This document shows positions 55,112-63,059 of a DNA stretch of 64,000 bases, in pieces. Each line of letters begins with the position of its first letter. The stretch's first letter is position 1. The DNA comes from Bradyrhizobium tropiciagri (GTDB lineage Bacteria > Pseudomonadota > Alphaproteobacteria > Rhizobiales > Xanthobacteraceae), in NCBI RefSeq assembly GCF_018130545.1, contig NZ_JAFCKF010000007.1:394245-458244 (forward strand), read 5' to 3'. The notes beneath the pieces were generated by a model. The model was not told the origin of the DNA, did no database searches, and worked only from the letters and a program-made list of their open reading frames with translations. The position numbers and the translations under genes are program-made.

Positions 55112-55290
55112 GTGGCGGTCGAGATCGTGGGACTCTTTGAAGGAGCTGCGGGTAAGTTGCCGCACTCGGCAGCAAACCCACCGACGATGTTGAATTGGTG
55201 TTGTGAACACTTTGCGAAGTTCGGCGAACCGTCTGGTCGGGAGAAGGCCTGCCTAAGCTGCACTGCGTCGGGACAGGAAGTCCTGACCAA
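55112..55290 (+). pseudogene. N-terminal fragment of a second LuxR-type gene, inverted
   Basis: Plus-strand translation reads GLFEGAAGKLPHSAANPPTM followed by LNWCCEHFAKFGEPSGREKA and CLSCTASGQ. It parallels GPFGRAVGRLPQSAGGPSMI, LNWYCGDFAMYGELSDREKA and CLSWTASGK of the intact gene at 57407-57745. It directly follows the HlyD fragment, the same HlyD-to-LuxR order as in the intact locus but flipped. Confidence 0.75.
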
Positions 55291-55319
55291 CGCGACATTG
55301 CAAGGGAGTCAAGGTCAAC

Positions 55320-56000
55320 TTAATCGGTCTTGCCGTTCATATTCCTGAAATCAGAATAGATCGTCTTCAGGTTGGTAAGCGCCGTGGCGATCGACGTTGC
55401 GTCTATGTAGTTGGTCCACTGAGATATAGAAATGGGCTGGTCGCCTACAATTGTTGCGGCAGTGAGGTACACGAGCGTGATCTCGCTTGCGTTCGCTACC
55501 TTTCCTTTTATCAATTGACCGGAATAGCAGACTGCGCCCCTGTCCTCGTCGAGCACGCCGAGGGGCAATGCACCCTGTAAGCTATTGTTGCCCTTGCTGA
55601 ACTCCGTGACATATTTCGAGATGCGCGCCCTTTGTTCGTCGGAAAGCCCCCTTCTAAGCGCATCGCAGGTCTCAGAAATGTATCGTGATGGCGGCCCATC
55701 GACACGTTTTACGAACTTGGCAAAGGCAATCTTTGTCCGAATGAATGCCCCTGATGTTCGAGATTCCTTGAGCTCGTGGCAATCGGGATATAGCGCGACC
55801 AAAGAAAATCCGCTTACTTTTGCATATCCGGACATGCCATCGGAAAGTGCGGCATCCGGCCTGATTGCTTTGTCCAATTCGCAAAAGCCAGCAGGCGGCG
55901 AAATTTTTAAGCTAGGGTTGTCGTGTATTGCATCTTCCGTATGAGCGACCGACGATATCAGCAAACAAGAGATACCAGCGACATACCCCAAGCAGCGCAT
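55320..56000 (-). CDS. exported protein of unknown function
   Basis: A 226-residue protein with a clear Sec signal peptide (MRCLGYVAGISCLLISSVAH, cleavage near HTED). The mature part has four or five cysteines (e.g. FCELDKAIRPDAAL, ALYPDCHEL, SETCDALRRGL) that could form disulfides, and a C-terminal stretch ITLVYLTAATIVGDQPISIS. The ATG at 56000 is chosen because GGGAGGAATTCC precedes it; the frame continues upstream to 56057 without a ribosome site. It sits inside the adhesin locus among fragments of older modules. I do not recognise a family. Confidence 0.75.
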   Translation of the reverse strand: MRCLGYVAGISCLLISSVAHTEDAIHDNPSLKISPPAGFCELDKAIRPDAALSDGMSGYAKVSGFSLVALYPDCHELKESRTSGAFIRTKIAFAKFVKRVDGPPSRYISETCDALRRGLSDEQRARISKYVTEFSKGNNSLQGALPLGVLDEDRGAVCYSGQLIKGKVANASEITLVYLTAATIVGDQPISISQWTNYIDATSIATALTNLKTIYSDFRNMNGKTD

Positions 56001-56251
56001 GGAATTCCTCCCTAGTGTTCCTGTCCTTACAGCCCACCCCGACAAGCGCTCAACCATCGCCTTCTAGCCCTCCCTGATCAGCGAAAGCAAGTCATTCAGC
56101 TGCTGACTTAAAATGGCTGGAGATAGGCTCCGGGCTTTGCTTCGTCGACGGACAACCCAGCGCGCAATGAGCGGGTAGATTTCCATCTGTGGATCCTTGT
56201 TAGCCTCCGGTCTGTAGGACGCAGGTACTTTCCCGAGCATATGCGTCCCTG

Positions 56252-56407
56252 TTAAAGCATGAGCACCTTCATCAATATCAGGTTGGGCGCCGTCTTCACG
56301 GTATAGGTGTTGAAAAGCTGCACCGCGCGGATGCCAGTGGGCGTCAACTCGCCGTCAGGCGTTCTCTGGCTTCTCGTAATCTGATTATAAGAGATCGGAC
56401 TGGCCAT
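56252..56407 (-). pseudogene. N-terminal fragment of a second adhesin
   Basis: The 51-codon frame begins MASPISYNQITRSQRTPDGE and continues LTPTGIRAVQLFNTYT. It matches the intact adhesin start (QITYDQAMGRLTTADGQLTP, VGVQAMQLFNTYT). It then diverges and stops at 56252. The ATG is four bases after the stop of a fragment of the upstream accessory gene, the same junction as at 54103-54108. Confidence 0.8.
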
Positions 56408-56410
56408 CCG

Positions 56411-56480
56411 TCAATTCCTCGTTCCGGTGACATCGAGATAGCGGGTGCATCCGGCTTCCAGGTCCGGGCGCGTCCTCATT
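56411..56480 (-). pseudogene. C-terminal fragment of a second copy of the pre-adhesin gene
   Basis: The minus-strand frame reads RPDLEAGCTRYLDVTGTRN and a stop, against SDLEAKCTRYLDATGMRN in the intact gene at 54108-54764. Sequence upstream is unrelated, so only the last 20 or so codons survive. Confidence 0.75.
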
Positions 56481-56514
56481 GGCATTTAACGGTCTGCTGT
56501 TGTCCGCCATTTCA

Positions 56515-57129
56515 TCACCTGTTCTTTTGTTCGTCTGGAACGCCAAATTCTTTGAGGGGCGTTTCGCATTCGACGCGCAGCGACGTCTTATTCAGCGAGT
56601 TCACCATTGCGATATACGCGTCATATTCAGGTATGAGCCGGCCCTGGGTCGCCAATCTGACGCACGCTTCTTGAGGCTCTGTAGAACCGAAACAATCTAC
56701 AACCATCTTGCTGTTGCTACGGTCGAGATCACGACTACGCGCAATCGTTGCAGGAATCACTGAACGGCGGATTGCTTCGATTGAAAATGGCGAATTGATA
56801 ATTTCCGACGTAAGTGTCGCGTAGATCTCCATCGGAAGATAGAGTTTCACGACCGTTTCAACGTCGGTTGCGCCAGTCAATTTAAATGGATGACCGAACA
56901 CAGATCCGGTCAATAAATATAGCGCGTAGTAGTCCTTGGTTTGCGCAAACTTCCAGAGCTCGTCCCAAGCCTCCTGGCAGCGTCCCTTATGAAGAAGATC
57001 AAGGGAGTGTCGAAATCGAGATGGAATCTCGTCCTTTAGCGCCTCTTGTGCACAGCCGCCCTGGGAGCTCAGGCCAAAGAGAACAACAGCGCCACACACA
57101 GCAAAGGCTTTCCCGATTGACGCCCTCAT
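56515..57129 (-). CDS. exported protein of unknown function
   Basis: A 204-residue protein with an N-terminal Sec signal (MRASIGKAFAVCGAVVLFGL, cleavage near CAQEALK). The mature part is mostly helical (SLDLLHKGRCQEAWDELWKF), somewhat like a tetratricopeptide/Sel1-type helical pair, with several cysteines. It lies between two adhesin-start fragments, on the strand of the whole locus. No family recognised. It may be an accessory of the secretion module, or cargo carried in with it. Confidence 0.7.
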   Translation of the reverse strand: MRASIGKAFAVCGAVVLFGLSSQGGCAQEALKDEIPSRFRHSLDLLHKGRCQEAWDELWKFAQTKDYYALYLLTGSVFGHPFKLTGATDVETVVKLYLPMEIYATLTSEIINSPFSIEAIRRSVIPATIARSRDLDRSNSKMVVDCFGSTEPQEACVRLATQGRLIPEYDAYIAMVNSLNKTSLRVECETPLKEFGVPDEQKNR

Positions 57130-57135
57130 CAGAGA

Positions 57136-57312
57136 TCACCCTTCGCGCTGACGCCGGAGGAGCTTCCGTATAGGCATCGACAAGTCAGGGACGTCGACGA
57201 CGACATGCGTAGATTGGGCACAGGCTATCTGATTGACCACTAGATCAACTCCTCGTTCCGGTTACGTCGAGATCGCGCAAGCACTTGCTCCCAAAGTCCG
57301 GACCGGCGGAAG
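57136..57312 (-). pseudogene. third remnant of the pre-adhesin gene/adhesin start junction
   Basis: 57312-57245 encodes SGPDFGSKCLRDLDVTGTRS and a stop, resembling the end of the pre-adhesin protein. Four bases later a GTG-started frame (57240-57136) reads VVNQIACAQS, resembling MAGNQITYDQ of the adhesin, and then diverges. With the junctions at 54103-54110 and 56407-56413 this makes three copies. Confidence 0.65.
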
Positions 57313-57406
57313 CGATCAAAATTCGTCCATAGACGCCATTAATCAGCAACGTTGTCTGCGTGTCACCTATCAGGTCTGAGAGTCGCATTTTGGAAATACT
57401 GTGATC

Positions 57407-57745
57407 TTACTTGCTCTCGCCGCCAAGTGAACGCGGCCGCGCGTTCTCTGCCGCCGGCTGAATGAGCCCGAGTTCGATGGCTTTGACCGCCGCGAGCGTC
57501 CGGTTGGCTGCGCCAAGCTTGCGCATCGCGTTCTTGATGTGGAACACGACCGTGTTCTCGCTGATGGAGAGGATCCTGCCGACTTCCCAGGACGACTTCC
57601 CCGACGCTGTCCAGCTTAGGCAGGCCTTCTCCCGATCAGACAGCTCGCCGTACATTGCAAAGTCTCCACAGTACCAATTTAGTATCATCGATGGACCTCC
57701 TGCCGATTGAGGCAGCCTACCCACCGCTCTTCCAAACGGCCCCAA
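57407..57745 (-). CDS. small LuxR-type HTH regulator without sensor domain
   Basis: A 112-residue protein. The C-terminal half is a LuxR/GerE HTH: LSDREKACLSWTASGKSSWE, then VGRILSISENTVVFHIKNAM and RKLGAANRTLAAVKAIELGL. No autoinducer-binding or receiver domain is present, so it binds DNA without an obvious input, or acts through dimerisation. It lies 25 bp after the HlyD gene and is the last gene of the intact secretion unit. A broken second copy sits beside an HlyD fragment at 54.8-55.3 kb, showing that regulator and exporter travelled together. It probably controls adhesin or exporter expression. Confidence 0.82.
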   Translation of the reverse strand: MGPFGRAVGRLPQSAGGPSMILNWYCGDFAMYGELSDREKACLSWTASGKSSWEVGRILSISENTVVFHIKNAMRKLGAANRTLAAVKAIELGLIQPAAENARPRSLGGESK

Positions 57746-57770
57746 CGATCCTGATCGTCGCCGACCGAAC

Positions 57771-59216
57771 TCACCTCTCTCGCAAACTCTCGTGCTTGTA
57801 ACGCATCAGCGGCGATAGCAGATATTCGACGATCCTTCGGCGCCCCGTCTTGATCTCGACGGTAACCGCCATTCCAGGTTCGACGTCGACCATCCGATCA
57901 TCGACGAGCATCTGCGTCTGATCGAGCGCGGTATGCGCGACGTAAAGGAGCTCCTGTCCGGCAGGCTCGCTGGTGGCCGCCAAATCACTCGGCTTTTGCG
58001 TGCTGGCACCTTGCGAGATCGGCCGCTCGCGCGCGACGGCGTCGCGTGAGACACTTGTCACTCTGCCATGGAGCAGCCCGTATTTGGTGAAGTTGAACGT
58101 ATCGACCTTGATTTCGGCCTCGTTACCCTCGCGCACGAAACCGATATCCTTGTTGGCGACCATGGCCTCGATTTCGAGTTTCGACTCCGACGGCACGATC
58201 ACCATCAGGGTCTGCGCGGGCGTAACGACGCCGCCGACGGTGTGAATGGCCAGCTGCTGTACCGTTCCGTCGATTGGCGCGCGCATGACCTGATCGTGAA
58301 GTCGGCGCTCGGCCTTGACGAGGTCTTCGGTGAGTTGCGCGACCTTCTGCTCCGCATCTGCGAGATCCGACGACAGTCCACGGGCGTAGTCAGCTCGTGC
58401 CTGATCAAGCTGGGCGACAAGAGCTCTCTGGGCCGCCTCGGCCTCGACCGCATGGCGCTGTTGCACCACCAGTTCATGACGTTGCTCGGTCAACCGCATT
58501 TGCGCCTCGAGGTGCGCGATGCGGTTGCCGTACTGGATCTTCATCGCTTTTTCTCGGATGTCGGCCGTTTCGATCAGCAGAGGCAGTTCGGCTTCGATCT
58601 TTTCGATCGTTCCGGAGATGCCCTCGACCTCCGCTCGCCGCTGCGCGATCTGCTCGTTCAGCCCGTTGACCTTGGCGATCTGCTGCTCGGCCTGGGCAAC
58701 CATGTTCGCCCGCGCCCGCGCGACCTCACGGGAGGGAATATCGGTTGGTGGAGCGAAGCCAGCCGGCCTCAAATCACCGGACAAGCCTGCGGTCAGGGCT
58801 GATAGCCGCGCAACATCGAGCCGGGCGTGTTGCAGCTCGGGCAGAATGCGATCACGTTCTGCGGTGCTGGCGGTCTGGTCGGTCGCGACGAGAATATCGC
58901 CCTGCTTCACCCGGTCGCCATCCTTGACGTTGATGACGGCAATCACGCCCGTTTCGAGAGGCTGCACCTGCTTGACCCGGCCGGTCGGCACCACCTTGCC
59001 TTGCGCGGTGGCGATGACATCGATCCGGCCCAGGCAGGCCCAGGCGATCGCAATCACAAGAAAGGCCGTCATCGACGCCGCAACGGCGCGCCCGAGAGGC
59101 GACGGTGGCGTCTCGACGATTTCCAGCGCGGCGGGCAGAAACTCGAGCTCGTTCCGCCCCCGGAAACGCGGGCGCAGCTCGATCACCTTCGCGGCGGCCG
59201 CCTCAGCTGACTTCAT
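57771..59216 (-). CDS. type I secretion membrane-fusion protein (HlyD family)
   Basis: Periplasmic adaptor linking the inner-membrane ABC exporter to a TolC-type outer-membrane channel. It has 481 residues: a short cytoplasmic N terminus, one membrane helix (AVAASMTAFLVIAIAWACLG, about 45-65), and a first lipoyl half (TGRVKQVQPLETGVIAVINV, KDGDRVKQGDIL). A long coiled-coil hairpin spans about 120-330, then the second lipoyl half and beta-barrel (MRAPIDGTVQQLAIHTVGGV and onwards). The C-terminal HlyD signature is YVAHTALDQTQ with VEPGMAVTVEIKTGRRRIVE. It overlaps the ABC gene by 14 bp, so they are coupled. No TolC gene is in the window. Confidence 0.95.
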   Translation of the reverse strand: MKSAEAAAAKVIELRPRFRGRNELEFLPAALEIVETPPSPLGRAVAASMTAFLVIAIAWACLGRIDVIATAQGKVVPTGRVKQVQPLETGVIAVINVKDGDRVKQGDILVATDQTASTAERDRILPELQHARLDVARLSALTAGLSGDLRPAGFAPPTDIPSREVARARANMVAQAEQQIAKVNGLNEQIAQRRAEVEGISGTIEKIEAELPLLIETADIREKAMKIQYGNRIAHLEAQMRLTEQRHELVVQQRHAVEAEAAQRALVAQLDQARADYARGLSSDLADAEQKVAQLTEDLVKAERRLHDQVMRAPIDGTVQQLAIHTVGGVVTPAQTLMVIVPSESKLEIEAMVANKDIGFVREGNEAEIKVDTFNFTKYGLLHGRVTSVSRDAVARERPISQGASTQKPSDLAATSEPAGQELLYVAHTALDQTQMLVDDRMVDVEPGMAVTVEIKTGRRRIVEYLLSPLMRYKHESLRER

Positions 59217-61335
59217 GGAGCCCTGCCTGCAACCGGTGAAGATTGGCGTAGCGGCCGTTGACGCGGATCAACTCGTCGTGATCGCCGTCCTCGACCAGGC
59301 GACCATGATCGAGCGCAATGATGCGGTCGGCCCGCCGTACTGTCGATAGCCGGTGGGCGATCACCAGGACGGTGCGGCCCTGCGCGATCTTGCGCATATT
59401 GTCCTGGATGATGCGCTCGCTCTCGTAGTCGAGGGCCGACGTCGCCTCGTCGAGAATGAGGATCCGCGGATTGGTGACCAACGCGCGCGCAATGGCGATC
59501 CGCTGCCGCTGGCCGCCCGACAGGTTTGCGCCGCGCTCGACGATGACGGTGTCATAGCCTTGGGAAAGCTGCAGAATGAATTCATGGGCACCCGCGAGCT
59601 TCGCCGCGTTCACGACGTCGGTCATCGGTAGAGAGGGATCGGCAAACGCGATGTTGTCCCGGATCGAGCGGTTGAACAGCATGTTCTCTTGCAAGACGAC
59701 GCCGATCTGGCGCCGCAGCCAGGCGACATCGACCACCGCAAGATCGACGCCATCGATGAGGATACGGCCACTCTCCGGGACATAGAGGCGCTGGACCAAT
59801 TTCGTGAGTGTCGACTTTCCCGACCCGGAGGCGCCAACGATGCCGAGCACCTGTCCGGCCGGGACACGCAAGCTGACGTCCTTCAGGACGGTCGGCCCGT
59901 CGACCTGATAGCGGAAGCTGACGTGGTCAAAGACGACATCGCCGCGAATGGCAGGCAAGGCCGTTCGCCCAGGCTGATAGGCCGGCTCCGGCACTGTGTT
60001 CAGAATGTCGCCCAGCCTCGCGACCGAGAGCCGTGCCTGATGGAAGTCCTGCCACATCTGGGCAAGCCGCAGGACTGGCTGCGCAACACGTCCCGCCAAC
60101 ATATTGAAGGCAACGAGCTCGCCGACGGTCAGGTCGCCGTCGATCACCAGCCGGGCACCAAAATAGAGTGTCGCCGCGCTGACAATCTTGCTGACGACCT
60201 GGACACCTTGGCTCGCCCAATTGCCCAGCGAGAGCACCTGAAAGCTCGCGTGGACATACGCGGCGAGTTGCTCTTCCCAGCGCCGCTGCATCTGCGGCTC
60301 CACCGCCATGGCCTTCAGGGTCTGAACCCCGGTGACGCTCTCGACCAGAAAGGCTTGATTCTCCGCGCCGCGGTTGAACTTCTCGTCGAGCCGCGCCCGG
60401 AACAGCGGCGTCACGCCCGCCGAGATCCCGGCATAGACGGGGATCGACGCGACCACGATCCAGGTAAGCGTCGGTGAATAATAGAACATCACGGCGATGA
60501 AGACCGCGGTGAAGAGAAGATCGATCACCAGCGTAAGCGCCGAACTTGTGAGAAAATTACGAATGTTCTCAAGCTCGCGCACCCGCGCGACCGAATCACC
60601 GACGCGCCTCGCCTCGAAGTAGGAGATTGGAAGTGCGAGAAGATGCCGATAAAGCCTTGCCCCGAGCTCCACATCGATCCTGTTGGTCGTATGGGAAAAG
60701 ATATAGGTCCGCAAGGCGCTCATGAGGCTCTCGAAGACGGATACGACCACAAGCCCGAAAACGAGCACATCGAGCGTTGTTAACCCTCGGTGAACTAGCA
60801 CCTTGTCGATGACCACCTGAAAGAACAGCGGCGAAATCAGCGCGAAGAGCTGCAACGCAAATGAGGCGGCAAAGACTTCAGTGAGTAGCCAGCGATACTT
60901 GTGGATCGCACCGAGAAACCAGCCGATATCGAACCGACGCGCGAGCGAGTGCAATGACGCCCGTCGGGTCGCAAGAATGAGCTTGCCGTTCCAGGTCGCC
61001 TCAAATTCAGAACGTGAGACCGATCGCGGCCCACCTGCCGCCGGATCATGCAACAGCACCTTGTCTTCCAAGGCCTTGGCTATGATCACGAAACTTTCGT
61101 CGTCCAGTATGGCGATGCAAGGCAACGCTGTCGCCGAAAGCCGAGGCCATTGCGCGCTGGCAAATCTTGCCTTGAGACCATACTCGCGGAGGCACCGGAT
61201 GATGTCGGCGGCACCGACCGTTCTACCACCCAGTTGATGTCGGACCTGATCCGGATCGATCGGAACGTCCTGAAAGCGAAGTAGCAGTGTCAGGCAAGCC
61301 AGGCCCGAATCGATACTCTCCCCATCTCCCGACAT
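59203..61335 (-). CDS. type I secretion ABC transporter with degenerate C39-like domain (HlyB type)
   Basis: A 710-residue exporter subunit. The N-terminal C39-like domain (about 5-130) has the catalytic cysteine replaced (DSGLACLTLL instead of D-C-G-x-A-C-L), so it should bind substrate rather than cut a leader, as in HlyB. The membrane domain (about 150-430) has six helices. The ATPase has Walker A GIVGASGSGKST (near 507), signature LSGGQRQRIAIARAL, Walker B LILDEATSALD and H-switch IAHRLST. The ATG at 61335 follows GAGGCGGAAGT. It is first of the ABC-HlyD-LuxR unit, and the adhesin 5 kb downstream on the same strand is its likely substrate. Substrate choice is inference. Confidence 0.94.
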   Translation of the reverse strand: MSGDGESIDSGLACLTLLLRFQDVPIDPDQVRHQLGGRTVGAADIIRCLREYGLKARFASAQWPRLSATALPCIAILDDESFVIIAKALEDKVLLHDPAAGGPRSVSRSEFEATWNGKLILATRRASLHSLARRFDIGWFLGAIHKYRWLLTEVFAASFALQLFALISPLFFQVVIDKVLVHRGLTTLDVLVFGLVVVSVFESLMSALRTYIFSHTTNRIDVELGARLYRHLLALPISYFEARRVGDSVARVRELENIRNFLTSSALTLVIDLLFTAVFIAVMFYYSPTLTWIVVASIPVYAGISAGVTPLFRARLDEKFNRGAENQAFLVESVTGVQTLKAMAVEPQMQRRWEEQLAAYVHASFQVLSLGNWASQGVQVVSKIVSAATLYFGARLVIDGDLTVGELVAFNMLAGRVAQPVLRLAQMWQDFHQARLSVARLGDILNTVPEPAYQPGRTALPAIRGDVVFDHVSFRYQVDGPTVLKDVSLRVPAGQVLGIVGASGSGKSTLTKLVQRLYVPESGRILIDGVDLAVVDVAWLRRQIGVVLQENMLFNRSIRDNIAFADPSLPMTDVVNAAKLAGAHEFILQLSQGYDTVIVERGANLSGGQRQRIAIARALVTNPRILILDEATSALDYESERIIQDNMRKIAQGRTVLVIAHRLSTVRRADRIIALDHGRLVEDGDHDELIRVNGRYANLHRLQAGLHEVS

Positions 61336-62130
61336 ACTTCCGCCTCAACACCGAATAGGCGCATCCATCGGAGATGGTGACTGCCTTCAATCAGAGGGCT
61401 GCACCTAATCACAACCCGATAGCAACATTAAGACACGATTGATTGTTCCGATTGCGGCAACCTGCAATTGTTGTCCGTTGGCAACAGGAGATTGTAAAAT
61501 TACTTGGTCGCTATGGTTTGGCGGAAATAGCGATCCGCTATTGCCCAGATTTGAACTTGAAGCGCCAACCTTACGCGAACCTGACATCGATCGTAGTGAT
61601 AGCCCGCACTCTGCGGCACTCTAAATCGGGATCGACATTGGCCGCATACTTGAGCGGCCGTAGTCCGAGCGCAAGGGAATTTATTCTACGAATTGAGGTG
61701 TATCCCATCGCGACTCATTTACGGTAAAAAAAACATCTCCCTATCGACCAAGGCACACTGATCATTGGCCCCTCCATAGCCTTCCGCATCCAAGCGATGC
61801 GACCTCCCTGCAGGCGCCGCGCTGTTAGGGAAGACCATGTCGGTGCAAACCAACCACAAGCACGCTATTCAGACCGAACGAGACGATGGAATCGTAGCGC
61901 CCAAGTAGGTGTCGCCCTGAGGAAACACAACGCCGGTGTCGCAACACGGCTTTATCCGCCGGAAGGCCGGCAGCGCAACCGGCACACCTTGGATTATCTT
62001 GCGAAAATTGGAGCCACGCAGTCGAGCAGATTGGACTCTGGGGAAAGCCCTAGCTCATTCGTGTTTCGCGATGATGGTGCCGCCTCTGCGCAGCGAACGA
62101 TGCGCATCGGCCTGGATGGCCTGCAAGACG
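61336..62130. other. 795-bp intergenic region
   Basis: No gene is supported. It presumably holds the promoter of the secretion operon. An AT-richer stretch with partial inverted symmetry (GGCAACCTGCAATTG...GTTGGCAAC, about 61456-61484) might be an operator. The open frames between 61797 and 62256 lack ribosome sites and resemble no family I know. Confidence 0.4.
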
Positions 62131-62451
62131 TTAGGCCTTGACTTCGACCAAGATGGCCTGGAAGTCCTCCAGGACCTCCTCTGTGTGCGTGGTTATACCA
62201 GTTCGCAGAAACGCACAGCCGGCGCATGGGTTGCTTTCGACGACCTCACCATCTAACGCTGTAAATCTGCGCCTACCCTGCTTGATAACGTAGACCGCCA
62301 TTTCTGGGTGCTGGTGAAGAGGGATCTTGTCGCCGGCTTTCGCGGTGAACTCAAGCACGCGAATACTTTCGTTTTCCGCGAGAAGTTTTGTGTGAGCTGG
62401 CGCTACAAAAAGCAGATCGAGACGCGGGTCGAGTACGAGTTTTTCGGGCAT
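62131..62451 (-). CDS. small single-domain cupin protein
   Basis: A 106-residue cytosolic cupin_2-type protein. Conserved cupin motif 1 appears as KAGDKIPLHQHPEMAVYVIK (HxH with the following acidic residue) and a degenerate motif 2 follows in NPCAGCAFLRTGITTHTEEV. It could bind a metal, but the second histidine motif departs from the classical pattern. The ATG at 62451 is preceded by CGGAGCAAGC. It stands alone; the next gene on the strand is the FmdB protein. Function unknown. Confidence 0.75.
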   Translation of the reverse strand: MPEKLVLDPRLDLLFVAPAHTKLLAENESIRVLEFTAKAGDKIPLHQHPEMAVYVIKQGRRRFTALDGEVVESNPCAGCAFLRTGITTHTEEVLEDFQAILVEVKA

Positions 62452-62628
62452 TATGCTTGCTCCGGGCGGGATGATCCGCTCAGCTGATCAACATTCGATC
62501 ACCCCCGCGGAATCTCAACGACCAAAATTCGGAATACACTCCGGTTCTTGCGATCGAATTTTGGCTATCCGGATCGCGTGGATCCGCGGTCGGGTTCCAC
62601 GTATCCGCCACCTGGGTGCATTGCCGGA

Positions 62629-62973
62629 CTAGTGGCTGATCATCCAAGGACGCGCGGTTGGAAAACCCTTGGCGCCGCTTTTTGTCTTGGTCATAAGCCG
62701 CGCCGGCTTCCTTTTAGCCGTAGAGCAGCAGCCGCAGCCCGGGCCGTGCGCGGCCCTGTACTGGTCGAGCGTCTTCGGCGCGTGCCGGCTCTGCTCGTTG
62801 GTGGCGTGCGCCTTGCGCTTGCTTGATGGCATGCAGAAGAACGCCGGCGCGGTCAGGATCACACGTGGCGAAGTCGCTTCGCATTGCGGGCAGACTTGCG
62901 GCAGCTCGCACTCGACCATCGGACGCATGTCCGTGAACGGGCCGCACTCGCTGCAGAGATAGTCGTAGACCGG
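62629..62973 (-). CDS. fmdB: FmdB-type zinc-ribbon protein
   Basis: A 114-residue protein with an N-terminal zinc ribbon: MPVYDYLCSECG and VCPQCE supply cysteines 8, 11, 29 and 32. The C-terminal part is basic and has another cysteine cluster (GPGCGCCSTAK). FmdB proteins accompany formamidase genes and were proposed to regulate them. Here it is 86 bp downstream of the formamidase on the same strand. The ATG at 62973 is used because AAGGA precedes it; the frame extends seven codons further upstream. Confidence 0.88.
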   Translation of the reverse strand, partial: PVYDYLCSECGPFTDMRPMVECELPQVCPQCEATSPRVILTAPAFFCMPSSKRKAHATNEQSRHAPKTLDQYRAAHGPGCGCCSTAKRKPARLMTKTKSGAKGFPTARPWMISH

Positions 62974-63059
62974 CATTCTTTCGTCCTTGCGCATTCAGAA
63001 GTGTGACGCGGCGGACGCGGGCGGCAGATACGCCGTCCCGCATCCTTTTGGCGCAGTGA

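Noticed and set aside
62548-62826. Short plus-strand open frames opposite the FmdB gene
   Set aside because: They are antisense to a recognised zinc-ribbon protein and have no motif or ribosome site.
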